Positions 39,968 through 49,693 of a DNA stretch of 64,000 nt are shown here, one piece after another; the first letter of the stretch is position 1; each line of letters starts with the position of its first letter. This DNA is from Rhodospirillales bacterium. GTDB lineage: Bacteria > Pseudomonadota > Alphaproteobacteria > ATCC43930 > CGMCC-115725. The stretch is from positions 1 through 64,000 of the forward strand of contig JAQGID010000211.1 of the NCBI GenBank assembly GCA_028291405.1. Direction: 5' to 3'. The notes below the pieces were generated by a model, which saw only the letters and a list, made by a program, of their open reading frames with translations, searched no databases and was not told the DNA's origin. Made by a program: the position numbers and the translations under genes.

Positions 39968-41025
39968 TGGTCAGCCTGGCGTCCGCGGTTCTCCCGATCC
40001 TTCGGATTCTGCCGCCGGAGACGGCGCATGCGCTGACGCTGCGCGGTCTCGCGCAAGGTCTCGTGCCGGCGGCGCGCGGCGCGCCCGATCCGGTCCTGCG
40101 CAGCACGCTGTGGGGCCGCGAGTTTCCCAACCCGATCGGGCTTGCCGCCGGCTTCGACAAGGACGCGCTGGTCCCCGACGCGATGCTGCGGCTCGGCTTC
40201 GGATTCGTCGAGATCGGCTCGGTAACGCCGCGGCCGCAGCGCGGCAACCCGAAGCCGCGGATCTTCCGGCTGTCGGGCGACGGCGCCGTCATCAATCGCC
40301 TCGGCTTCAACAACGCGGGGCTCGCGGTCGCCGCCGAACGCCTCGCCGCGCGGCGAGGCCGGGGCGGCATCGTCGGCGCCAATATCGGCAAGAACCGCGA
40401 CACGGGTGATCCCTATGCCGATTACGAGGAGTGCGTCCGGGTCATGGCGCCGCTCGCCGACTATCTCGTCGTCAATATCTCCTCGCCGAATACGCCGGGA
40501 GTGCGGGATCTCCAGCGCCGGCAACACGTCGCGATCCTGATCGACAAGCTCATGGCGGTTCGCCGGGCAACCGTCGCCGTTGCGCCGCCGCCGCTCTTCG
40601 TCAAGATCGCCCCCGACCTCACCGAGGAGGAGCGTGCCGATCTTGCCGAGGTCGCGGTCTCGAGCGGGATCGACGGGCTGATTATCAGCAACACCACGAT
40701 CGCGCGGCCGCCGGGTTTGCGCGGCAGCAGGGTTCATGAACCGGGCGGCTTGAGCGGGAAGCCGCTCTTCCTCCCGTCGACGGCGTTGCTCGCCGAGATG
40801 TATCGGCGCACCGGTGGCCGGGTTCGGTTGATCGGCGTCGGCGGGATCACCAAGGGGGCGGATGCCTATGCCAAGATCCGTGCCGGGGCGAGCCTGGTGC
40901 AACTCTATACCGGCTTGGTCTATCAGGGTCCGGCATTGATCCAGCGAATCACCGACGACCTCGCCGTGCTGCTGCGCCGCGACGGCTTCGATTCGGTCGC
41001 CGCGGCGGTCGGTAGCGGCGGCTGA
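39967..41025 (+). CDS. pyrD: Dihydroorotate dehydrogenase (quinone)
   Basis: NPIGLAAGFDKDALVPDAMLRLGFGFVEIGSVTPRPQRGNPKPRIFRL; VNISSPNTPGVRDLQ; GGITKGADAYAKIRAGASLVQLYTGLVYQGP. Confidence 0.97.
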   Translation: MVSLASAVLPILRILPPETAHALTLRGLAQGLVPAARGAPDPVLRSTLWGREFPNPIGLAAGFDKDALVPDAMLRLGFGFVEIGSVTPRPQRGNPKPRIFRLSGDGAVINRLGFNNAGLAVAAERLAARRGRGGIVGANIGKNRDTGDPYADYEECVRVMAPLADYLVVNISSPNTPGVRDLQRRQHVAILIDKLMAVRRATVAVAPPPLFVKIAPDLTEEERADLAEVAVSSGIDGLIISNTTIARPPGLRGSRVHEPGGLSGKPLFLPSTALLAEMYRRTGGRVRLIGVGGITKGADAYAKIRAGASLVQLYTGLVYQGPALIQRITDDLAVLLRRDGFDSVAAAVGSGG

Positions 41026-41116
41026 CGCGCCATCTCGGCGCTTCGGCTAGCACTGACAGGCCCGCGACAGGATTTGCGCCCTTTGCGTTTTTCGTCGGCC
41101 GTGGCATGAAGGGCGC

Positions 41117-42016
41117 ATGTCGACAATCCCTCCCGCGGCCGTGCCGTCTCCCCCCGTACCGTCCGGCATGCGCGATCTTGCACCGCGCTATGACGGTTTC
41201 ATCGTCGATCTCTGGGGCGTCGTGCACGACGGGCTCAAGCCGCTGCCCGGTGTCGTGGACTGCCTCGAGCGGCTGATCGCCGCCGGCAAGCGCATCCTCA
41301 TCCTGTCGAACGCGCCGCGCCGAGCCGCCGACGTCATCGATCGCATCACCGAGATCGGCATCGCCCCCGGGCTCTACCATCATGTGATGACCTCGGGCGA
41401 GGACACCTGGCAGCATCTGTCGCAGCGGCCGGACGCGTTCTATGCCGGGTTGGGACCTGCCGTCCTGCATCTCGGGCCGCCGCGCGACAATGGCTTGCGA
41501 GAAGGTCTCGGGCTCGTCGTCGTCGAGCATGCGGCCGAAGCGGATTTCATCCTCAACACCGGTACCTGGGGGTGGGAGGCGGAGACGGCGCCTTACGACC
41601 CGGTGCTGCGCGAGGGCGCCGCGCGTGGTCTGCCGATGATCTGTGCCAACCCGGATCTCGTTGTCCGCAACGGCGACCAGCTGGCGATCTGTGCCGGCAT
41701 GCTGGCACAGCGTTACGAGGAGATGGGCGGCATCGTCCGCTGGCATGGCAAGCCGCTGTCCGGCATCTACGAAACCTGCCTCGCGCTGCTCGGCATCGCC
41801 GACAAGTCGCGGATACTCGCGATCGGCGACAGTCTGCGCACCGACATCGCCGGCGCCGTCGGGGCGGGGCTCGATTGCGTGCTCGTCGCCGGCGGCATCC
41901 ACGCCGAGGAGTTCGGCGTCGCGCCGGGACAGATGCCCGACGCCGCCAAGCTCACAGCCGCCTTCGCCGCGGCGAAGGTGACGCCGACCTACGTGCTGCC
42001 CAGCTTCGCCTGGTAA
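41117..42016 (+). CDS. TIGR01459-type HAD-superfamily hydrolase
   Basis: RYDGFIVDLWGVVHDGLKPLPGVVDCLERLIAAGKRILILSNAPR; ILAIGDSLRTDIAGAVGAGLDCVLV. Confidence 0.9.
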   Translation: MSTIPPAAVPSPPVPSGMRDLAPRYDGFIVDLWGVVHDGLKPLPGVVDCLERLIAAGKRILILSNAPRRAADVIDRITEIGIAPGLYHHVMTSGEDTWQHLSQRPDAFYAGLGPAVLHLGPPRDNGLREGLGLVVVEHAAEADFILNTGTWGWEAETAPYDPVLREGAARGLPMICANPDLVVRNGDQLAICAGMLAQRYEEMGGIVRWHGKPLSGIYETCLALLGIADKSRILAIGDSLRTDIAGAVGAGLDCVLVAGGIHAEEFGVAPGQMPDAAKLTAAFAAAKVTPTYVLPSFAW

Positions 42017-42019
42017 GGC

Positions 42020-42373
42020 TTAATGCTCGTGGGCGGCGCCGCGATGCAGGATCGTGTCGCTCAGCCCCGTATCATAGGCGAGTCCTTCCGGCGTCAGTAC
42101 AGCCGCCATCGGGAACATCGAGCGCAGCAGTCCCTTGCGCTCGAGCGCGACGAAGACCGCGACGTTGCCGAGACCGGACGCGTCCCGCGTCGAGGCGACG
42201 GCGGCGCCGACGTGGAAATGATCGCCATGCGGCCGCGGCAGGTTGCGGACCGTCACCGCGCCCGTTTCGTCGGGCGCCGACGCGTGATCCGGCGAGCGCG
42301 CCAGCTCCTGCAGCAGGGTCAGCGTCCTCAGCTGCAGCGGGTTGAGGTTCAGCGCATTCTTCTTGTTCGGCAT
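42020..42373 (-). CDS. Conserved hypothetical protein
   Basis: MPNKKNALNLNPLQLRTLTLLQELAR...HGDHFHVGAAVASTRDASGLGNVAVFVALERKGL; convergent with the HAD gene. Confidence 0.72.
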   Translation of the reverse strand: MPNKKNALNLNPLQLRTLTLLQELARSPDHASAPDETGAVTVRNLPRPHGDHFHVGAAVASTRDASGLGNVAVFVALERKGLLRSMFPMAAVLTPEGLAYDTGLSDTILHRGAAHEH

Positions 42374-42403
42374 TTGGTCAGCCAGGGCGATTGCAACGGG
42401 GCG

Positions 42404-43279
42404 TCACGATAGCGTCTTGCCGGCGCGCGGCAAAGCCGGATTGCGCAGATTGCCGACCGCCGCGGCATCCTGTGCCAGCGGCCAAGCGAGGCTGGCGCGC
42501 AGCGGCAGATGATCCGAAGCGAGACGGGCGAGCGGCGAGCGGTGCACCGCGAACTCGCGGAGCACCGCGGGACCCGCGGCGTAGATGCGGTCGAGCGGCA
42601 GGATCGGGCACCACGACGGGAAGGTGCGCGGCGCCGGCGCGCGGCCGAGCTCGCGATCGAGCGCCGGGATGCCGCCGCGCCGGCCGCGCCATTCGTTGAG
42701 ATCGCCCATCATCAGCAGGCCGTCGCCGTTGCTCGCGTTTCCATCCGCCGCGAGGATCGCCAGCAGGCGCTGGGTCTGTTGTCGGCGCTCGCGCACGCCG
42801 AGGCCGAAATGCGTCGCGATGACGCGCAGCACGCGATCGCCGGCGTCGAGATCGACGTCGATCGCCGCGCGCGGCTCGTGGCCTTCGACGCTGAGATCGA
42901 TATGACGCGTCGCCAGCACCGGAAGGCGGGTCAGCACGGCGTTGGTGAAGCGGCCGCGATGCAGACGGAATTGCTGGCCGGCGATGATCGTCAGCCCGGC
43001 GGCTGCGGCGAGGAAGTTGCCCTGGTCGAGGCTGCGCGCCGCGTTGCGGCGCACCTCGACCTCCTGCAGGCCGATGATGTCGGCGTTGAGCTCGCGTAGA
43101 ACCGAGGCGACACGCATCGGGTCATGACGGCGGTCGACGCCGACGCAACTATGGATGTTGTAGGTGGCGACCACGAGTCCCGGCGTCAGTGCTTCGGCCG
43201 GTACGGGCCGGCGGCGTCGCGCCACGCGACGCAAGCCACGCCGCTCCTTCGCTGCCGCTTGCTGCAAATGGACCGTCAC
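42404..43279 (-). CDS. Endonuclease/exonuclease/phosphatase family protein (GTG start inferred)
   Basis: VVATYNIHSCVGVDRRHDPMRVASVLRELNADIIGLQEVE; GDLNEWRGRRGG; ASDHLPLRASL. Confidence 0.92.
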   Translation of the reverse strand: MTVHLQQAAAKERRGLRRVARRRRPVPAEALTPGLVVATYNIHSCVGVDRRHDPMRVASVLRELNADIIGLQEVEVRRNAARSLDQGNFLAAAAGLTIIAGQQFRLHRGRFTNAVLTRLPVLATRHIDLSVEGHEPRAAIDVDLDAGDRVLRVIATHFGLGVRERRQQTQRLLAILAADGNASNGDGLLMMGDLNEWRGRRGGIPALDRELGRAPAPRTFPSWCPILPLDRIYAAGPAVLREFAVHRSPLARLASDHLPLRASLAWPLAQDAAAVGNLRNPALPRAGKTLS

Positions 43280-43415
43280 GCGATACCCTCCACGCGCCGC
43301 AAGGCAAGCGCAGTCACGTGAGATGGCGGTTGATCGCGGTCCCGTCAATGGTTCGCGTCGGGGGCGGGCGCCGCCGAGGCCCGCTGTTCTCTCAGGAAGT
43401 GCGGCGGCGCGCCTT

Positions 43416-43832
43416 CTAGACCACGTCGTTGACGCGATTGCCCAGCTTGGAGATTAACCGCAGGATATCGGCCTGGAGATGGGGGTCGCGGATCCCGTAA
43501 TAGCCGCGGATCAGCGCCATGATCTCGCGGCGATCGAAGGTTTCGGCCCCCGGAACGCCCTCGCCGGCGAGGTTGCCGGCGACCATCCCGTCGGGATAGC
43601 CCTCGAAGAAGAACGCGGGCGAGACTTCCAAGACCTGTGCGACGTCGTAGAGGCGGCTCGCCGAGATCCGGATGTCGCCGGATTCATATTTTTGAACCGC
43701 CTGGAAGGAGACGCCGATCTTGCTCGCGAGGGCACCTTGGCTCAGCCCAAGTTGAATGCGGCGAAGCCGCATGCGGCCGCCGACATAGACATCGATCGGA
43801 TGCGGCTCGTTCTCTTTTCGCGAAATCGCCAC
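43416..43832 (-). CDS. XRE-family helix-turn-helix transcriptional regulator
   Basis: VGGRMRLRRIQLGLSQGALASKIGVSFQAVQKYESGDIRISASRLYDVAQVLEVSPAFFFEG. Confidence 0.92.
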   Translation of the reverse strand: MAISRKENEPHPIDVYVGGRMRLRRIQLGLSQGALASKIGVSFQAVQKYESGDIRISASRLYDVAQVLEVSPAFFFEGYPDGMVAGNLAGEGVPGAETFDRREIMALIRGYYGIRDPHLQADILRLISKLGNRVNDVV

Positions 43833-44029
43833 CGAATACCCCCCTTCAGGATCATAAAAACCGGCTCAGCCGGGCGCATTGTATAGACATTATGGCAGTT
43901 TTTCCCCGGCGAGTAAACGTCCTTGCTCCCGGATGCAACGCACAATGCCAGCGCGAGGCGAGGCCTCGCCCGGTGGGCGACAAAATGCAGAGGAGACTAT
44001 TGGTCGTTGGCGGCAGAAGCCGCCGCGGA

Positions 44030-45082
44030 TCAGCGCAATCCGGCGTTGATTTTGTCGAGCGCGGCCTTGCCGGGCACGAGCACCGCATCGAGCTCGTTGA
44101 GCGGTGTCTCGACAGTGTTGAGGTAGGCGTGCAGATCGCCGGCCTCGGGATCGACGTAAAGCAGGCCCGTGACAACCTCGCCGGCGGCCTGCCGCTCCTG
44201 CAGGAAATTCATTGCGGCGATGCGGTCGCGCGCGTCGTAATCGGCGGCGAGCTTGTGCAGCCGCAGGGTCGAGCCGTCATGCTGCCGCACGCTCTGGATG
44301 GTGCCCGGCTCGTAGTCCGTGGTGATCGGCTCGCGACCCGAGATGACGTCGAGGAAATTCACCGCATCGTTGTGCTCGCGGACGTAGTCGAAGCTCTTCG
44401 TCGATCCGATGTGATTGTTGAAGGCGACGCAGGGGCTGACGCAGTCGATGAAAGCGGCACCCCGGTGCTGGATCGCCGCCTTGATCAGCGGCACGAGCTG
44501 TTTCTTGTCGCCGGAAAAGCTGCGCGCGACGAAGCTCGCGCCGAGGTTCATCGCCATGCTGATCATGTCGATCGGCTCGTCGCTGTTGAGGATTCCGCGC
44601 TTGCTCTTGGAGCCCTTGTCGGCGGTCGCCGAGAACTGACCCTTGGTCAATCCATAGACGCCGTTGTTTTCGACGATATAGACCATGTTGACGCCGCGCC
44701 GGAGGCTATGGGCGAACTGGCCGAGACCGATCGAGGCGGAATCGCCGTCGCCCGAGACGCCGAGATAGATCAGGTCGCGATTGGCGAGATTGGCGCCGGT
44801 CAGCACCGAGGGCATGCGCCCGTGGACGCTGTTGAAACCATGGCTGGCACCGAGGAAATACGTCGGCGTCTTCGACGAGCAGCCGATTCCCGACAGCTTG
44901 GCGACGCGGTGCGGCGGCAGGTCGAGTTCGAAACACGCCTGGATGATCGCGGCGCTGATCGAATCGTGGCCGCAGCCGGCGCAGAGCGTCGAGACCGAGC
45001 CCTCGTAGTCGCGATGCGTGAAGCCGAGCTTGTTGGTCGGCAAATTCGGATGATGCAGCGTGGGCTTGGCGAGATAGGTCAT
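44030..45082 (-). CDS. korB: 2-oxoacid:acceptor (ferredoxin) oxidoreductase, beta (TPP) subunit
   Basis: STLCAGCGHDSISAAIIQACFELDLPPHRVAKLSGIGCSSKTPTYFL; GVSGDGDSASIGLGQFAHSLRRGVNMVYIVENNGVYGLTKGQFS. Confidence 0.9.
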   Translation of the reverse strand: MTYLAKPTLHHPNLPTNKLGFTHRDYEGSVSTLCAGCGHDSISAAIIQACFELDLPPHRVAKLSGIGCSSKTPTYFLGASHGFNSVHGRMPSVLTGANLANRDLIYLGVSGDGDSASIGLGQFAHSLRRGVNMVYIVENNGVYGLTKGQFSATADKGSKSKRGILNSDEPIDMISMAMNLGASFVARSFSGDKKQLVPLIKAAIQHRGAAFIDCVSPCVAFNNHIGSTKSFDYVREHNDAVNFLDVISGREPITTDYEPGTIQSVRQHDGSTLRLHKLAADYDARDRIAAMNFLQERQAAGEVVTGLLYVDPEAGDLHAYLNTVETPLNELDAVLVPGKAALDKINAGLR

Positions 45083-46920
45083 GGCACTGCCTTCCGAAGC
45101 GGCACGACGTTGGCGTCTGCCATCCGCTTTTCGATCTCGCGAAGGATGAAGCGGGCGGTGATCGGCGTGCCGTCGTAGTTGAGGACCTTGATCAGCTTCG
45201 CCGGGGCAATGTCGCCCTCGGTCATCAGCAACGTGCGCAGCTGCGCATCGCGGTTCTGCTCGACGACGAAGACATGGTCGTGCGCGGCGACGAAATCGAG
45301 AATGTCGTCATGGAACGGGAAGGCGCGGATGCGCAGCGTGTCGAGGTGCAGGCCCTGCGCCTCGAGCGCGGCTACCGCCTCGTGCATCGCCGGGCTTGTG
45401 GAGCCGTAGAAGATCGCGCCGAAGCGGGTCGGCTGCTTGGCGTCGCGTACCACGGGATGCGGCACCAGCTCCTTGGCGGTCTCGAATTTCTTCAGCAGCC
45501 GCTGCATGTTCTCGACGTAATCGGGGCCTTCCTCGCTGTAGCGCGCCCGGCTGTCCTTGGTGGTGCCGCGGGTGAAGAAGGCGCCGCGCTTGGGATGCGT
45601 CCCGGGGTAGGTGCGATAGGGGATGCCGTCGCCGTCGACGTCGAGGTATCGGCCGAAGTCCTTGCCGGCGTCGAGATCGGCGGCGGTCATCACCTTGCCG
45701 CGGTCGAGCCGCCGCGCATCGTCCCAGTCCAAGGGTGCGCAGAGCCGCTCGTTCATGCCGATGTCGAGATCGAGCATGACGAAGACCGGCGTCTGCAGTC
45801 GGTCGGCGAGATCGAAGGCGTCGGCGCCCATGGTGAAGCATTCGCGCGGATCCTCCGGCAGGAGGAGGATATGCTTGGTGTCGCCGTGGCTGGCATAAGC
45901 GCAGGACAGGATGTCGGATTGCTGCGTGCGGGTCGGCATGCCGGTCGATGGGCCGCCGCGCTGGACGTCGAAGACGACGGCGGGAATCTCGGCGAAATAG
46001 GCGAGGCCGATGAACTCCTGCATCAGCGAGATGCCGGGGCCCGAGGTTGCGGTGAAGGCGCGCGCGCCGTTCCAGGCGGCACCGATCACCATGCCGATCG
46101 AGGCGAGCTCGTCCTCTGCCTGAACGATGGCGTGACGCGACTTCTTGGTCTCCGGATCGAGGCGATAGCGGCCGCAGTGCCGCTGGAATGCCTCGGCCAG
46201 CGAGGAAGAGGGCGTGATCGGGTACCAGGCGCAAACCGTCGCGCCGCCGTAGACGGCGCCCAGTGCCGCCGCGTTGTTGCCTTCGAGAAAGATGCGGTCG
46301 CCGACGGCGTCGGCGCGCCGGATGCGCAGCCCGATCGGGCAATCGAGGTGCTTCATCGCATAGGCGTTACCGAGATGCAGCGCATGGACATTCGCCGCGA
46401 TCAACTTTTCCTTGCCCTTGAACTGATCGCCAAGCAGGCCTTCGACCGCGGCGAGCTCGATGTCGAGCAGCGCCGCCAGCGCGCCGACATAGATGATGTT
46501 CTTGAATAGCTGACGCTCCCGCGGTTCGGTGTATTCAGCGTTGCAGATTTCGGTCAGCGGCATGCCGATGACCGTGACGTCGCTGCGGAACTTCGAGGTC
46601 GGCATCGCCTTCGTCGAATCGTAGAACAGATAGCCGCCGGGCTCGATCGAGGCGATGTCCTCGTTCCAGGTCTGTGGGTTCATCGCGACCATCAGATCGG
46701 CGCCGCCGCGCGCGCCGAGGTGGCCGGCTTCCGAAACCCGCACCTCGTACCAGGTCGGCAGGCCCTGGATGTTCGAGGGGAAGATGTTGCGTGGGCTGAC
46801 CGGCACGCCCATCCGCAGGATCGAGCGGGCGAACAGCCGGTTGGCGCTCGCCGAGCCGGAGCCGTTGACGTTGGCGAATTTGACGACGAAGTCGTTGGTG
46901 CGTTCTATCGATTCTGGCAT
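45079..46920 (-). CDS. korA: 2-oxoacid:acceptor (ferredoxin) oxidoreductase, alpha subunit (gamma-alpha fusion)
   Basis: FVVKFANVNGSGSASANRLFARSILRMGVPV (gamma); GGATVCAWYPITPSSSLAEAF; ATSGPGISLMQEFIGLAYFAEIPAVVFDVQRGGPSTGMPTRTQQSDI. Confidence 0.92.
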   Translation of the reverse strand: MPESIERTNDFVVKFANVNGSGSASANRLFARSILRMGVPVSPRNIFPSNIQGLPTWYEVRVSEAGHLGARGGADLMVAMNPQTWNEDIASIEPGGYLFYDSTKAMPTSKFRSDVTVIGMPLTEICNAEYTEPRERQLFKNIIYVGALAALLDIELAAVEGLLGDQFKGKEKLIAANVHALHLGNAYAMKHLDCPIGLRIRRADAVGDRIFLEGNNAAALGAVYGGATVCAWYPITPSSSLAEAFQRHCGRYRLDPETKKSRHAIVQAEDELASIGMVIGAAWNGARAFTATSGPGISLMQEFIGLAYFAEIPAVVFDVQRGGPSTGMPTRTQQSDILSCAYASHGDTKHILLLPEDPRECFTMGADAFDLADRLQTPVFVMLDLDIGMNERLCAPLDWDDARRLDRGKVMTAADLDAGKDFGRYLDVDGDGIPYRTYPGTHPKRGAFFTRGTTKDSRARYSEEGPDYVENMQRLLKKFETAKELVPHPVVRDAKQPTRFGAIFYGSTSPAMHEAVAALEAQGLHLDTLRIRAFPFHDDILDFVAAHDHVFVVEQNRDAQLRTLLMTEGDIAPAKLIKVLNYDGTPITARFILREIEKRMADANVVPLRKAVP

Positions 46921-48704
46921 GCGAGCCCCACTTGCGACCCGACATGGGCCATGTCGAGAATGAAGCGCTGCATGTCCCACGCGCCGGTGGGACAGCGCTC
47001 GGCGCAGAGGCCGCAGTGCAGGCAGACGTCCTCGTCCTTCGCCATGATGCGGCCGGTCTTGAGCGGCGCCGAGACATAGATCTCCTGTGTCAGGTTCAGC
47101 GCCGGCGCGGTCAGGCGCCGCCGCAGATCCTCTTCCTCGCCGTTGGCCGTGAAGGTGATGCAATCCATCGGGCAGATATCGACGCAGGCATCGCACTCGA
47201 TGCAGAGCGGCTCGGAGAAGACCGTCTGGACGTCGCAGTTGAGGCAACGTTCCGCCTCCTTGAAGGCGAGCTTGTCGTCGAAGCCGAGTTCGACCTCGAC
47301 CCGGATGTCCTTGAGCGCGATCGCCTTGTCCTTCAACGGAACCTTGTACCGCTGGTCGTTGACGATGTCGTTGTCGTAGCTCCACTCGTGGATGCCCATC
47401 TTCTGGCTGGTCAGGTTGACGATCGGCCGCGGCCGGTCGCGGATGTCCTCGCCCTTGCAGAATTTATCGATCGAGATCGCCGCCTCGTGGCCATGCGCCA
47501 CCGCCCAGATGATGTTTTTCGGGCCGAAGGCGGCATCGCCGCCGAAGAACACTTTGGGATTGGTCGACTGCATCGTCTCCTTGTCGACGATCGGCATGCC
47601 CCATTTGTCGAAGGCGATCCCGATGTCCTGCTCGATCCACGGGAAGGCGTTCTCCTGGCCGACTGCGACGAGCACATCGTCGCATTCGATCAGTTGATCG
47701 GCTTCGCCGGTCGGGACGAGGTTGCGCCGCCCTTTTTCGTCGCGCTCGGCCTTGACCTTCTCGAAGAGGACGCCGACCAGCCTGCAGTTCGCGTGGACGA
47801 ACTCTTTCGGGACCATGAAGTTGAGGATCGGGATGTCCTCGTGCATCGCATCCTCCTTCTCCCAGGGGGACGCCTTCATCTCCTCGAAGCCGCTGCGAAC
47901 GACGACGGTGACCTGCTCGCCGCCGAGCCGCCGCGAGGTGCGGCAGCAATCCATCGCGGTGTTGCCGCCGCCCAGCACGACGACGCGCCGGCCGATCTTC
48001 TCGATGTGGCCGAACGAGACGCTCGACAGCCAGTCGATGCCGATGTGGATGTTGGCGGCGGCCTCGTGCCTGCCGGGCAACTCGAGGTCACGGCCCCGCG
48101 GCGCGCCGGAGCCGACGAAGATCGCGTCGTAATCTTCGGTGAGCAGCGCCTTCATGCTGTCGATGCGTTCGCCGAAACGCGGCGTCACCCCCATCGCGAG
48201 GATATAGCCGACCTCCTCGTCGATCACCTGCTCGGGCAGGCGGAAATGCGGGATCTGGCTGCGGATCATGCCGCCGGCACGGCGGTCGGCATCATAGACG
48301 ACGACCTCGTAGCCTTCCGGCAGCAGGTCGCGCGCGACCGTGAGGGAGGCGGGGCCGGCACCGACCAGCGCGATGCGCTTGCCGTTGCGCTCCGTTGCGC
48401 GTCCCGGGAGCCGCGCTGTGATGTCGCCCTTGTAGTCGGCCGCGACACGCTTCAGTCGGCAGATCGCGACCGGCTCTTCCTCGACGCGACCGCGGCGGCA
48501 GGCCGGCTCGCAGGGCCGGTCGCAGGTGCGGCCGAGGATCCCCGGGAAGACGTTCGACTGCCAGTTGATCATATACGCGTCGCCGTAGCGTTGCGCCGCG
48601 ATCAGCCGGATGTATTCCGGAACGGGCGTATGGGCAGGACAGGCCCACTGACAATCGACGACCTTATGGAAATAATCCGGAACGGCGATCTCGGTGGGCT
48701 TCAC
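46905..48704 (-). CDS. FAD-dependent NAD(P)H oxidoreductase (GltD-like) with C-terminal 4Fe-4S domains; likely electron-transfer subunit of the adjacent oxidoreductase
   Basis: CQWACPAHTPVPEYIRLIAAQRYGDAYMIN; GRTCDRPCEPACRRG; VALVGAGPASLTVARDL; VVVLGGGNTAMDCCRTS; CIECDACVDICPMDCI and CLHCGLCAERCPTGAW. GTG start with upstream gaggag. Confidence 0.92.
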   Translation of the reverse strand: MKPTEIAVPDYFHKVVDCQWACPAHTPVPEYIRLIAAQRYGDAYMINWQSNVFPGILGRTCDRPCEPACRRGRVEEEPVAICRLKRVAADYKGDITARLPGRATERNGKRIALVGAGPASLTVARDLLPEGYEVVVYDADRRAGGMIRSQIPHFRLPEQVIDEEVGYILAMGVTPRFGERIDSMKALLTEDYDAIFVGSGAPRGRDLELPGRHEAAANIHIGIDWLSSVSFGHIEKIGRRVVVLGGGNTAMDCCRTSRRLGGEQVTVVVRSGFEEMKASPWEKEDAMHEDIPILNFMVPKEFVHANCRLVGVLFEKVKAERDEKGRRNLVPTGEADQLIECDDVLVAVGQENAFPWIEQDIGIAFDKWGMPIVDKETMQSTNPKVFFGGDAAFGPKNIIWAVAHGHEAAISIDKFCKGEDIRDRPRPIVNLTSQKMGIHEWSYDNDIVNDQRYKVPLKDKAIALKDIRVEVELGFDDKLAFKEAERCLNCDVQTVFSEPLCIECDACVDICPMDCITFTANGEEEDLRRRLTAPALNLTQEIYVSAPLKTGRIMAKDEDVCLHCGLCAERCPTGAWDMQRFILDMAHVGSQVGLACQNR

Positions 48705-48755
48705 GGGGGCTACTCCTCGGCGGCGCGCGAGCGATTCCGTCGGCGAAGCGGTGCC

Positions 48756-48777
48756 CACGAAATCGTTGGATTTCGTG
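48756..48777. promoter_or_regulatory. 9-bp perfect inverted repeat upstream of the FAD/Fe-S oxidoreductase operon
   Basis: CACGAAATC-GTTG-GATTTCGTG, about 52 nt upstream of the inferred start at 48704. Confidence 0.4.
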
Positions 48778-49200
48778 ACACGGAAGATCGCTGCGGCTCG
48801 GGACCTGCTTGGATCGCGATCAAGATTCTAATTCGGCCTCTCCACCCTCTTCCTCCCTCCGGCGCCGCCAGCCCAATCCTCCGGTCGCGCCCGCAGGACT
48901 GTATCTATGGCCGACTCGTGGTCGCCGCTCCCATTTGGCCCGACGGTTTTCCGCCTCGGCCCACAGGACTGTTTTCCTTACCGCTCGCCGCACCTTCCGC
49001 CGGGACCGGCAGGACGGACGCACCGTGCATTGCCCGAAATAATGGCATGACTCGTTCCGAGCAGTCCAGCGACAGCTTCGATCGCACCCCCGGAGATTGC
49101 ACGCCGGCATCACTCCGCCGCATGACTGGGGTGGAGTGGGCAGCGCGCACGACCGTAACGGACGCCGGGTCAAACAGTGAGGGTTCGGCTGGGCGACCCG

Positions 49201-49458
49201 CTAATGGCCGGAGAGTGCGAGTGATTTGGCGAGCGCGTCGGTCTCGCACGTGATGTCCGCCTCGCCGCCGTCGATCGCCTCGTTGAGCGTCTCGATCTCC
49301 TCGACGTCGAGATGGTCGAGGCTCGAGCAATTCGAGGCGAGGTCGCCGACGTCGACGGTCAGAATGCGACCATGGCGATGAAGCTCCTGCTGGAGCAGCC
49401 GCAGCCCCGCCTTGATCGCGCAATGCTCACGCTGCGTGACGACCAGAACTCTCTTCAT
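49201..49458 (-). CDS. Small hypothetical protein
   Basis: 85 aa, MKRVLVVTQREHCAIKAGLRLLQQELHRHGRILTVDVGDLAS...; strong SD ggaggagag before ATG. Confidence 0.5.
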   Translation of the reverse strand: MKRVLVVTQREHCAIKAGLRLLQQELHRHGRILTVDVGDLASNCSSLDHLDVEEIETLNEAIDGGEADITCETDALAKSLALSGH

Positions 49459-49693
49459 CTCTCCTCCGGGCACGACGCCTTAGCGTGGCATCAATCATAC
49501 ATATTGTGTTTAAACGTCTCAAGACCACAATAGTTCGATGGTGCCGGCCCGGTGTCCCATCTGTCGCGTGCTTTTGCCGTCGAATAATCGTGCCGAAAGA
49601 GCTATATCCATTATTTAATTCTCGCGAGTTACGATAAGAGAGCGGTCCGCGGACCAAGGGCAGGGATCAAGAACATGACGGCGGTGACAAGAT

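Noticed and set aside
43637-45178. 513-aa plus-strand ORF
   Set aside because: Antisense to korB and the HTH gene
46932-49253. 773-aa plus-strand ORF
   Set aside because: Antisense to the FAD/Fe-S oxidoreductase; no recognisable domain
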